In this document: piece by piece, positions 17,253-25,269 of the stretch | Position numbering within the stretch: position 1 is the stretch's first letter | Layout of the letters: the number at the start of each line of letters is the position of its first letter | NCBI RefSeq assembly: GCF_001465545.3 | Contig: NZ_CP013480.3 | Location: forward strand, 124,001 to 188,000 | DNA length: 64,000 nucleotides | From: Pandoraea norimbergensis | Lineage (GTDB): Bacteria > Pseudomonadota > Gammaproteobacteria > Burkholderiales > Burkholderiaceae | Direction: 5' to 3' | Notes under the pieces: generated by a model | The model's database searches: none | Seen by the model: the letters and a program-made list of their open reading frames with translations, nothing else | What the model was told of the DNA's origin: nothing | Position numbers and translations under genes: made by a program

Positions 17253-17395
17253 TCGGAGTCCTTGAGATTGTCGGGCGGGGACGGTGCCTGCCGGTGGCTG
17301 CGAGAGCAGCGCGGCCCGCACGGTGCCTGAAAACAGAACTCGCACCGGTGCGGCGGCAGGGGACGCGTCGATCATAAAAGAATCCGGGCGCGGCG

Positions 17396-18310
17396 TCATC
17401 CCGCCCCTTTCCCCGTGCCCGTGCCGGTCGGCGTCACATACGCGCCCGTGCCGTGCAACTGATCTTCGGCCAGCTCCAGCGCGCGCACCGCGCCGCGACC
17501 CTTGCGGGCGAGCAGCATTTCGACCAGCGTCTCCACCACGGCAATGCCCGCCGTAATCGACGGAAAGAACGACGGACTCTCGTGCGAGAACAGCACTGTG
17601 GCGTCGGCGTCGAGCGCCAGCGGCGAGACGGTGGAATCGGTCAGCGCCAGCACCCGCGCACCCGCTGCCTTGGCCGCACGCGCCACGATCAGCGCTTCAT
17701 TCGAGTACGGCGCAAAGCTGATCACGACGACCACGTCGCGCGCCGAGAGCGCCCGCAGTTCCATCTCCAGCGTGCCCGCTTCGCCGCGAATCAGGTGCAC
17801 CGTCGGGCGAAACAGCCGGTAGATGTACTGGAACGTGAAGGCAATCGGGAAACAAGCGCGAAAACCCGCCACATGCACGGTGCCCGCACTGGCGAGCAAT
17901 TCCACGGCGGCCCCGAGCGACTGATTGGCCCCCGCTTCGGTCAGGTCGAGATTGTTGTGCTGCACCCGAAACATCTCCGGCACCATGCGCGCCGCATCGC
18001 CTTCGCGGATGACCTGCCGCGCGCGGCTCGCATACGGCTGCGGCCCCAGACGGATCGATTCGAGAAACAACTCGCGCAGGCCGTGCCAGCCGTCGAAGCC
18101 AAGATGCTGTGCCAGCCGCACGAACGTGGCCGGTTGTACGCCCGCTTCGGCGGCAATCGCCCGCATCGAGCTGATGGGCACCTGCTGGGGGTGGTCGAGC
18201 AGAAAGCGGGCGCCCGCCTGAAACTGCGGGCTGAGGTGGGGATAGCGCTCGCGCAGCAGAGTGTTGAGCTGGTCGAGCGATTGCGGCAGCACTGGGGCTT
18301 CGTTCATTGG
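17396..18310 (-). CDS. MurR/RpiR family transcriptional regulator
   Basis: 304 aa. An N-terminal RpiR HTH (about 20-95: PISSMRAIAAEAGVQPATFV, RLAQHLGFDGWHGLRELF) is followed by a SIS sugar-phosphate-binding domain (about 135-265: VHVAGFRACFPIAF, VVVISFAPYSNEAL). It is divergent from the aminotransferase-BKACE pair and so probably controls it. ATG 18310 fits the domain boundary, although no good ribosome site precedes it. Members often bind phosphosugars but several control amino-acid-like catabolic genes. Confidence 0.87.
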   Translation of the reverse strand, partial: PMNEAPVLPQSLDQLNTLLRERYPHLSPQFQAGARFLLDHPQQVPISSMRAIAAEAGVQPATFVRLAQHLGFDGWHGLRELFLESIRLGPQPYASRARQVIREGDAARMVPEMFRVQHNNLDLTEAGANQSLGAAVELLASAGTVHVAGFRACFPIAFTFQYIYRLFRPTVHLIRGEAGTLEMELRALSARDVVVVISFAPYSNEALIVARAAKAAGARVLALTDSTVSPLALDADATVLFSHESPSFFPSITAGIAVVETLVEMLLARKGRGAVRALELAEDQLHGTGAYVTPTGTGTGKGAG

Positions 18311-18348
18311 GGGAGAGCAACACGGCAACGTAGGTGTGTAACGATTGT

Positions 18349-18478
18349 TGCATGAAATGCCACAAGCGCGCACGCGTAATCTCCCAGACGCTTGCCGTGC
18401 GGGGAAATGGCAGGTGTGGTAACGCTGTTGCGCGAATGTTGCGATGTTAAAATCAGTGAAACATATGTTGCAAACAAC
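18349..18478. promoter_or_regulatory. Repeated TGTTGC half-sites between RpiR and aminotransferase genes
   Basis: TGTTGC occurs at 18349, 18426, 18437 and 18466. The copies at 18426 and 18437 are 11 bases apart, and the last forms GTTG-N4-CAAC at 18467-18478. They are candidate binding sites of the RpiR regulator. The evidence is positional only. Confidence 0.4.
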
Positions 18479-18559
18479 GGACGCTGAGCCTACACTTGGC
18501 GACATTGTTGGCGCGTCGCGAACGCTGGCGCGCGCATTCTTTCCGTCAGGGGTTATGGC

Positions 18560-19903
18560 ATGACTCACGTGTTTCACCGCAATCCGCGCCAGACGCTGCC
18601 CGTCGCCGTCGGCGGCGAGGGCATCGAGCTGATCGACAGCACCGGCAAGCGCTATCTCGACGCCTGTGGCGGCGCGGCCGTGTCGTGTCTCGGGCATGGC
18701 CACCCGCGCGTGATTGAAGCGATGCAGCAGCAGGCCGCACAACTGGCCTATGCGCATACCTCGTTCTTCACGACCGAGGTGGCCGAGCAACTGGCCGATA
18801 CGCTCGTCGCGAGCGCGCCGGGCGATCTGAATCATGTGTATTTCGTGAGCGGCGGCTCCGAAGGCGTCGAAGCGGCACTCAAGCTCGCCCGTCAGTACTT
18901 CGTCGAAATCGGTCAACCGCAGCGCCAATATTTCATCGCGCGCCGTCAGAGCTATCACGGCAACACGCTGGGCGCCCTCGCCATCGGCGGCAACGCCTGG
19001 CGTCGCGAGCCGTTCCTGCCGTTGCTGGTGCCCGCGCATCACGTCTCGCCGTGCTTCGCCTATCGCGAGCGCCATGAGGGCGAGACCGACGACGCGTACG
19101 TGCAGCGTCTCGCCGACGAACTGGAAAACAAGATTCTCGAACTCGGCGGCGACAGCGTGATCGCGTTCGTCGCAGAAACCGTCGTCGGTGCCACTGCCGG
19201 CGCGGTGCCGCCGGTGGGCGACTACTTCAAGCGCATCCGCGCCGTGTGCGACAAGTACGGCGTGCTGCTGCTGCTCGACGAAGTGATGTCGGGCATGGGG
19301 CGCACGGGGTATCTGTACGCCTGCGAAGAAGACGGCGTCGTGCCCGACATTCTCGTGATCGCCAAGGGGCTCGGCGCGGGCTATCAGCCCATCGGCGCCA
19401 TGCTCTGCACCGACAAAATTTACAACGCCGTGGTCGACGGCTCCGGTTTCTTCCAGCACGGCCATACGTATCTGGGCCACGCCATGGCGTGCGCTGCCGC
19501 ACTGGCCGTGCAACGCACGATTGCCGACGAGCATCTGCTCGACAACGTGAAGGCGCGCGGCGAGCAACTGCGTGCCCGTTTGCGCGAGGTCTTCGCCGAT
19601 CACCCGAACGTGGGCGATGTGCGCGGCCGTGGCTTGTTCGTCGGCGTTGAGTTTGTGGCCGACCGTGCGACCAAACAGACGCTGCCGGCGGCCGACAAGA
19701 TGAACGCCCGCTTGAAGGCGGCGGCCAAGGCGCGTGGCCTGTTGATCTACCCGATGGGCGGCACTGTCGACGGTGTGCATGGCGATCACGCACTGATCGC
19801 CCCGCCGTTCATCTGTCAGCCCAAGGACATCGACCGCATCGTCGAATTGCTGGCGGTGGCCGTGGCCGACGTGACCGGTGTTCCGGCAGGGGCTGCGGCA
19901 TGA
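18560..19903 (+). CDS. Class III (omega) aminotransferase
   Basis: 447-aa PLP enzyme of the class III family. Visible are YFVSGGSEGVEAALKLAR (cofactor phosphate loop near 94-111), LLLLDEVMSGMGRTG (Asp240 binding the pyridine nitrogen) and VIAKGLGAGYQP (Lys269, Schiff base). AGGGG about 8 bases upstream supports the start. Its last four bases overlap the BKACE gene (ATGA), so the two are translationally coupled. It probably moves an amino group from an omega-amino acid or diamine to pyruvate or oxoglutarate, making the beta-keto acid that its partner cleaves. The exact substrate is unknown. Confidence 0.88.
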   Translation: MTHVFHRNPRQTLPVAVGGEGIELIDSTGKRYLDACGGAAVSCLGHGHPRVIEAMQQQAAQLAYAHTSFFTTEVAEQLADTLVASAPGDLNHVYFVSGGSEGVEAALKLARQYFVEIGQPQRQYFIARRQSYHGNTLGALAIGGNAWRREPFLPLLVPAHHVSPCFAYRERHEGETDDAYVQRLADELENKILELGGDSVIAFVAETVVGATAGAVPPVGDYFKRIRAVCDKYGVLLLLDEVMSGMGRTGYLYACEEDGVVPDILVIAKGLGAGYQPIGAMLCTDKIYNAVVDGSGFFQHGHTYLGHAMACAAALAVQRTIADEHLLDNVKARGEQLRARLREVFADHPNVGDVRGRGLFVGVEFVADRATKQTLPAADKMNARLKAAAKARGLLIYPMGGTVDGVHGDHALIAPPFICQPKDIDRIVELLAVAVADVTGVPAGAAA

Positions 19904-20730
19904 CGCGCGCCTATGCTCTGGCGGTAGCCCCGAACGGTGCCCGCCGCACGCACGCCGATCACCCGGCACTGCCGATGACGCCCGACGAGCTTGGCGCGTG
20001 CGCCAAGGCGTGTCTCGACGCGGGCGCAGCCATGATTCACCTGCACGTGCGCAAGGCCGATGGCACGCATAGCCTCGAAGTGCCCGATTACGTGGCAGGT
20101 ATCGCGGCGGTGCGCCGCGCCGTCGGCAACGCGCTGGTGCTTCAGGTCACGACCGAAGCCGTCGGCATCTACACCCCTGAACAGCAGATCGCGACGGTGC
20201 ACGCACTGCGCCCGGAAGCGATCTCCGTGGCACTACGCGAAGTGTTGCCCGACGCCGCGCACGGCCCGGCGGCCGAGGCGTTCTTCGAATGGCTGTGGCA
20301 GGAGAACATCGCCACCCAGTACATCCTGTACGACGCCGAGGACGTGGCGCACTACTGGCGCCTGCGCGCCAAGGGTGCGATTCGCCCGGGCCGCCACTGG
20401 GTGCTGTTCGTGCTCGGGCGGTATAGCTTGGGGCAGTTGTCGGCACCGTCGGATCTCTTGCCGTTCCTTTCGTCGTGGCAGGCCGGTGGCGAGAGCGCCG
20501 GCGCTACGCCTTGGGCGATGTGCGCCTTCGGCCCGCGCGAAGCCGAATGTGCGCTGGCGGCGGTGTTGCAGGGCGGCCACGCTCGCATCGGCTTCGAAAA
20601 CAACTTGTATTTGCCCGACGGCAGCGTTTCGCCGGGCAATGCCGCTTCGCTTGGCGTGTTGCGTGCCGCCGCAACCCCGCTGGCATTGGCGCCGATGTCC
20701 GCCGATGCGCTGCGCGAGCTCACCCGTTGA
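19900..20730 (+). CDS. Beta-keto acid cleavage enzyme (BKACE, DUF849)
   Basis: 276 aa with the zinc site HLHVR (His47, His49) and the C-terminal GFENNLY (Glu233), the marks of the BKACE/3-keto-5-aminohexanoate cleavage family. Known members condense a beta-keto acid with acetyl-CoA, giving acetoacetate plus a new CoA thioester. Coupling with an aminotransferase instead of lysine-fermentation genes argues against the Kce lysine pathway. The enzyme likely acts on another beta-keto acid. The substrate-specificity residues cannot be resolved by eye. Confidence 0.85.
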   Translation: MTRAYALAVAPNGARRTHADHPALPMTPDELGACAKACLDAGAAMIHLHVRKADGTHSLEVPDYVAGIAAVRRAVGNALVLQVTTEAVGIYTPEQQIATVHALRPEAISVALREVLPDAAHGPAAEAFFEWLWQENIATQYILYDAEDVAHYWRLRAKGAIRPGRHWVLFVLGRYSLGQLSAPSDLLPFLSSWQAGGESAGATPWAMCAFGPREAECALAAVLQGGHARIGFENNLYLPDGSVSPGNAASLGVLRAAATPLALAPMSADALRELTR

Positions 20731-20894
20731 GCTATCCCTCGGGGGAAACCCCGGGGAAGACGCGAAATAAGGGCAAATAGACGTTTTGACCGCCGCCGCC
20801 CGGGGGTGCCGCTGTAATAGAATCGGCGTTACCTCAAAAAGCCTCGTGCCGCCCTGTGCGGCGCCGGGCGCGAACACCGACACGGGAGCGCGGC

Positions 20895-22544
20895 GTGAAA
20901 CACTGGTCGATCCGACATCGCATTCTGGCCAGTTTTGGCCTGATCCTCGCATTGATGGCGCTGATGGCCGGCGTCGCTTACACGCGTCTCGCTGCCATTG
21001 AGCGCGAAGCGTTCAGCGTGGAGTCCGACTCCACCCCGGGCCTGTACTACAGCACCATGCTGCGTGGAGCGTGGTTCGAGAGCTACCAACTGCTGCAACA
21101 AGTGGTGGCCATCGACGACAACGACAAGTCACGCGCCGTCGACCTCGATGCGCTGCGCGCGGCCGACACCAAGATCGATGGCTGGATCAAGGACTACGGC
21201 AACACGGTCAATCGTGCGGTCGACCGCATGCAATACGACGAAGTGCGCGGCGTTCGCCAGCAGTACGGCCGCATCGGCAATGAAGTGCTCAAGCTCGTAG
21301 CCAACGGCCAGATGCCCGCCGCCCGCGCCATGCTCTCCGAACAGCTCTACCCGGAATGGGGACGCGGGCGCGCCGCGATCCAGCGTCTGGTCGACACCAA
21401 CAAGACCTTCGCCGACGAAGCCACCCACAACATTGCCGAGGCAGTGACTGCCGCGAAGGCCACGCTGCTCATCACGCTGGCCGTGGCATTGGGTTGTGCG
21501 GTGCTGTGCGGCTGGTTGTTGTTCAAAGCGGTCAGCGTGCCGCTGGCGAACGTAATGCAGATTCTCGAAGTCATGCGCTCCGGCGATCTGACCAAGCGTC
21601 TCGATCTGGACCGGCGCGACGAGTTCGGTGCGCTCGAAGCGGGTTTTAACCGCATGACGGACGAGTTGACCGGGCTGGTCGGGCAGGCGCAGAAGTCGGC
21701 GCTGCAAGTGACGACCTCCGTGACGGAGATTGCCGCCACCTCGCGTCAGCAACAGGCCACAGCGTCCGAGACGGCGGCCACGACCACCGAAATCGGCGCG
21801 ACCTCGCGTGAAATTTTCGCCACTTCGCGCGACCTCGCCCGCACCATGACCGAAGTGGCTGGCGTTGCCGACCACGCGGCGTCGCTGGCAGGTACCGGCC
21901 ACGTCGGCCTCACGCGCATGGAAGACGCGATGCGCCACGTGATGGAAGCTGCCGGGTCGGTGAACGGCAAGCTCGGCATCCTCAACGAGAAGGCCGGCAA
22001 CATCAATCAGGTCGTGACCACCATCACCAAGGTGGCCGACCAGACCAATCTGCTCTCGCTCAATGCCGCCATCGAAGCCGAAAAGGCCGGTGAGTATGGT
22101 CGCGGGTTTGCGGTGGTGGCGACCGAAATTCGCCGCCTCGCCGATCAGACGGCGGTCGCGACCTACGACATCGAGCAGATGATCAAAGAGATTCAGTCGG
22201 CCGTGTCGGCTGGCGTGATGGGCATGGACAAGTTCGCCGAGGAAGTGCGACGCGGCATGGACGAGATGCGTCAGGTGGGCGATCAGCTCGCGCAGATCAT
22301 CGCGCAGGTGCAGACGCTGCCGCCGCGCTTTCAGGTCGTCAACGAGGGCATGCAGGCGCAGGCCACCGGCGCCGAGCAGATCAATCAGGCACTGGTGCAG
22401 CTCTCGGAGGCTGCGCAGCAGACGGCCGAGTCGTTGCAGCAGTCGAGTCAGGCCATCGAAGAACTCAATCACGTCGCTAATGGACTCAAGAGCGGCGTGT
22501 CGCGGTTCAAGGTGCTGTCGAGCACGCCCGCCGGGCTGGTTTGA
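20895..22544 (+). CDS. wspA: Wsp chemoreceptor WspA (methyl-accepting protein)
   Basis: 549-aa membrane receptor that senses surface contact and feeds WspE. TM1 is at about 8-29 and TM2 at about 195-215, flanking a periplasmic four-helix domain. They are followed by HAMP (about 215-265) and a signalling domain. The hairpin tip contains [20 protein letters not shown] with [18 protein letters not shown], the characteristic WspA version. GTG 20895 is chosen because GGGAG lies 6 bases upstream. It is first of seven genes in the order A-B-C-D-E-F-R, and a 36-base gap separates it from wspB. Confidence 0.93.
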   Translation: MKHWSIRHRILASFGLILALMALMAGVAYTRLAAIEREAFSVESDSTPGLYYSTMLRGAWFESYQLLQQVVAIDDNDKSRAVDLDALRAADTKIDGWIKDYGNTVNRAVDRMQYDEVRGVRQQYGRIGNEVLKLVANGQMPAARAMLSEQLYPEWGRGRAAIQRLVDTNKTFADEATHNIAEAVTAAKATLLITLAVALGCAVLCGWLLFKAVSVPLANVMQILEVMRSGDLTKRLDLDRRDEFGALEAGFNRMTDELTGLVGQAQKSALQVTTSVTEIAATSRQQQATASETAATTTEIGATSREIFATSRDLARTMTEVAGVADHAASLAGTGHVGLTRMEDAMRHVMEAAGSVNGKLGILNEKAGNINQVVTTITKVADQTNLLSLNAAIEAEKAGEYGRGFAVVATEIRRLADQTAVATYDIEQMIKEIQSAVSAGVMGMDKFAEEVRRGMDEMRQVGDQLAQIIAQVQTLPPRFQVVNEGMQAQATGAEQINQALVQLSEAAQQTAESLQQSSQAIEELNHVANGLKSGVSRFKVLSSTPAGLV

Positions 22545-22580
22545 TTGCCACGCGCATTTTGACTATTCGCGGACACCGCC

Positions 22581-23093
22581 ATGCTGTTCCTGCGCTTTGC
22601 CATCGCCACCGATCACTACGTCATTGAGGCCAGTCATGTGGCCGAGGTGCTGCCGTGGCTCGCGCTCAAGCGTCTGCCCGCCGCGCCCGCTTGGGTGGCC
22701 GGTGCGTTCAGCTATCGCGGCGAGCCGGTGCCGGTGCTCGATCTGACCCATCTCGCGACGGGCACGGCGGCGCCCGCGCGCCGCTCGACCCGTCTCGTGC
22801 TCGTGCACTACCCCGAACCGGGTCCGCAGGCGCGGCGTCTTGGCGTGCTTGTGGAGCGAGCCACCGATACGTTGCGCGCCGACGCGCAGGCATTCCGCGC
22901 GAGCGGTGTCGATTTGCCCGAGGGCCGCTATCTCGGCCCCGTGCTCGATACGGACGACGGGCTGGTGCAGTGGGTGCGCGTGGACCAGTTGCTCACCGAC
23001 GAAGCGCGCGCGTTGTTGTTCGACGCCGCCCGTGACGTTTGCGATGCGCTCGAACCCGACACGCCGCCGGAATCAACGGGGAGCGCGTCATGA
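22581..23093 (+). CDS. wspB: CheW-like coupling protein WspB
   Basis: 170-aa single CheW domain: FLRFAIATDHYVIEASHVAE at the start and AGAFSYRGEPVPVLDL in the middle. It links WspA to the histidine kinase WspE. It overlaps wspC by ATGA. Two CheW proteins (WspB and WspD) in one operon are normal for Wsp systems. Confidence 0.88.
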   Translation: MLFLRFAIATDHYVIEASHVAEVLPWLALKRLPAAPAWVAGAFSYRGEPVPVLDLTHLATGTAAPARRSTRLVLVHYPEPGPQARRLGVLVERATDTLRADAQAFRASGVDLPEGRYLGPVLDTDDGLVQWVRVDQLLTDEARALLFDAARDVCDALEPDTPPESTGSAS

Positions 23094-24586
23094 GCCCCGT
23101 GCAACAGATCGAGCGCTTGCTGCGCGACACGATGGGGCTCGACGCCGGCACGCTCGGCGCGAACGCTATCGAGCGTGCCGTACGCGCCCGGCTGGCGGTG
23201 CTGTCCCCCGAGACGAACGACACGTCGACCTACTGGCAATTACTCCAACATTCGCCGCAGGAATTGCAGGCACTGATCGAAGCGGTCGTCGTCCCCGAGA
23301 CGTGGTTTTTCCGGCATCGCGAGGCGTTCACGGCGCTCGCGCAGATGGCGACCGAAGAACGCGCCGCGCGACGCGGCACCGTGCGTGAAGGCCAGGCGTT
23401 GCGGCTGTTGAGCCTGCCCTGCGCCACTGGCGAAGAACCCTATTCAATGGCGATGACGTTGTTCGATGCGGGCTTTCAGGTGGGCGACTTCACCATCGAT
23501 GCGCTCGACATCAGCGAACGCGCGCTCACGATCGCGCGCGAGGGCGTGTATGGACGCAACTCATTTCGCGGGCCGGCCGCCAATCTGCTGTTTCGCGATC
23601 GCTACTTCACGCCGCAGGGCGAGACCTATCGCGTGAACGGCGCGCTGCGCCCGCCGATTCGCTGGCATGCAGGCAACCTGTTCGACCCCGCGCTCGTTGA
23701 CCGGCTGGGCACGTTCGATTTCGTGTTTTTCCGCAACGTACTGATCTATTTCGACCGGGAAGGCCAACGCCGCGCGATTGCCGCGCTCGAGCGGCTGATG
23801 CGCATGGGCGCAACGCTGTTCGCCGGCCCCGCCGAGGGGGGGTCGCTCACGTCCAATGGCTTGTCGTCGACGGGCCACGTGCAGGCGTTTTCGTTCCGAT
23901 TGGCAGGGCCGCAACGCGACGTGACCTCGGCCCCCGCCGGGGCAGTGCCCCTCACGGGCACGCTGTCGACGTTCAACGCGCAGACGTCCACACACACGTC
24001 CCGCTCATTTCACACGTTCGACGCCACCCAACATCGGCGCGTGCATGCCGTGCAGGTGACACCAGCACTCTCCACGCCGACAGCGATGCTCGCGACGCCA
24101 GTGGTCCCGCTAGCGCCGGCGGCAACACCGGGTGCGCGAGGGGTTGGCAATCCGCTCACCCCTGAAACCTCGCGCGCGGGGACCACCGCGTCCCGCCGAT
24201 CTGCGCAGACCCCCGACATCGCGCGGCAACTGCAAGAGGCGCAGACGCTGGCCGATGCCGGTGATTTCGCGCAGGCCATTGCGTTGTGCCGAACGGTGCT
24301 CGCCACTGACCGTGCCAATGCGCAGGCGGAATATCTGCTGGGACTGGTGGAAGACGCGCGCGGCGACGCACAACAGGCCCTCGTGCATTACCGTCGAGCC
24401 CTTTATCTCGACCCGGGTCATTACGAAGCACTCGTGCATTGCGCGGCGCAACTCGATGCGCGCGGCGACGCGGCAGGTGCACGCCGCCTGCGAGAGCGTG
24501 CCGAACGCGCCGAGCGGATCGACCCGGCAGACCGCACGACCGACGCCCCTCATGATGCGCACCGCCACGGGGCCAGACATCGATGA
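23090..24586 (+). CDS. wspC: CheR-type methyltransferase with TPR tail, WspC
   Basis: 498 aa. The CheR methyltransferase (about 1-270) shows the SAM-binding CATGEEPYSMAM, the acidic strand IDALDISERAL and the FRNVLIYF motif. A low-complexity Thr/Ala/Pro linker (about 280-375) leads to TPR repeats near 380-475 (AQTLADAGDFAQAIALCRTV). It methylates WspA glutamates and so activates the pathway, as in Pseudomonas. The ATG overlaps the wspB stop, and its own stop overlaps wspD. Confidence 0.92.
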   Translation: MSPVQQIERLLRDTMGLDAGTLGANAIERAVRARLAVLSPETNDTSTYWQLLQHSPQELQALIEAVVVPETWFFRHREAFTALAQMATEERAARRGTVREGQALRLLSLPCATGEEPYSMAMTLFDAGFQVGDFTIDALDISERALTIAREGVYGRNSFRGPAANLLFRDRYFTPQGETYRVNGALRPPIRWHAGNLFDPALVDRLGTFDFVFFRNVLIYFDREGQRRAIAALERLMRMGATLFAGPAEGGSLTSNGLSSTGHVQAFSFRLAGPQRDVTSAPAGAVPLTGTLSTFNAQTSTHTSRSFHTFDATQHRRVHAVQVTPALSTPTAMLATPVVPLAPAATPGARGVGNPLTPETSRAGTTASRRSAQTPDIARQLQEAQTLADAGDFAQAIALCRTVLATDRANAQAEYLLGLVEDARGDAQQALVHYRRALYLDPGHYEALVHCAAQLDARGDAAGARRLRERAERAERIDPADRTTDAPHDAHRHGARHR

Positions 24587-25269
24587 CTGACATGACGAAC
24601 ACCACGAACGGCGAATCGCCGCGCGAGCCCACGTCGCAAGACGGCCCCGAGGCGGGCCGTCAGGCTGGCGCGCGCCGTTCGGCCCTGTCGAGCGATAGCG
24701 CCCTGCATCGGCAGGCCGCCGATCTGCTCGACCGGTTGCCCGTCGTGCCCGCTGACCCGGCACCATGGCGTGCCGCAGCACACGACGAAGCCACGTCGCG
24801 CGGGGCGGCGCTGCTGTTGTTCCGTCTGGCGGATGAATGGCTCGCGCTGCCGGCTTCCGTCATCGAAGAAGTCTCGCCGATGCGGGCTTGGCACACGGTG
24901 CCGGGGCATCGGCAGCGCGCGCTGCTCGGGCTGGTCAATCTGCGCGGTGCGCTCGTGCCGTGCGTGTCGCTCGGCGAATTGCTCGGCGTGCAGCCTGCGG
25001 CGCAACCGCTGGCGACACCGGCGAACACGTGGCGCACCAGCACGTCGCGCCTGTTGGCCATGCGCCATGGCGCGCATCTGAGTGCCTTCCCGGTCACGGA
25101 AGTGCATGGCACGGTGACACCGGCGAGCAGTGCGTTGGGCACGGTGCCCGCGACGGCACTCGGTGCATCCGATGGCTTCGCCCATGCTGTACTGCATTGG
25201 CGCGAACGAGTCGTGGGCTTGCTGGACCCGGCGCGCGTGGCCGCGGCTTTTGACCGGAGCCTTGGATGA
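24583..25269 (+). CDS. wspD: CheW-like coupling protein WspD
   Basis: 228 aa. An N-terminal polar region (about 1-60) is followed by a CheW domain (LLLFRLADEWLALPASVIEE, LGLVNLRGALVPCVSLGELL). The extra N-terminal segment separates it from WspB, as in Pseudomonas. ATGA overlaps on both sides couple its translation to wspC and wspE. Confidence 0.9.
   Translation: MTDMTNTTNGESPREPTSQDGPEAGRQAGARRSALSSDSALHRQAADLLDRLPVVPADPAPWRAAAHDEATSRGAALLLFRLADEWLALPASVIEEVSPMRAWHTVPGHRQRALLGLVNLRGALVPCVSLGELLGVQPAAQPLATPANTWRTSTSRLLAMRHGAHLSAFPVTEVHGTVTPASSALGTVPATALGASDGFAHAVLHWRERVVGLLDPARVAAAFDRSLG

Noticed and set aside
17396..19969. 857-codon leftward frame spanning RpiR and the aminotransferase region
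   Set aside because: Only the last 304 codons match a family; the rest is antisense to the aminotransferase.
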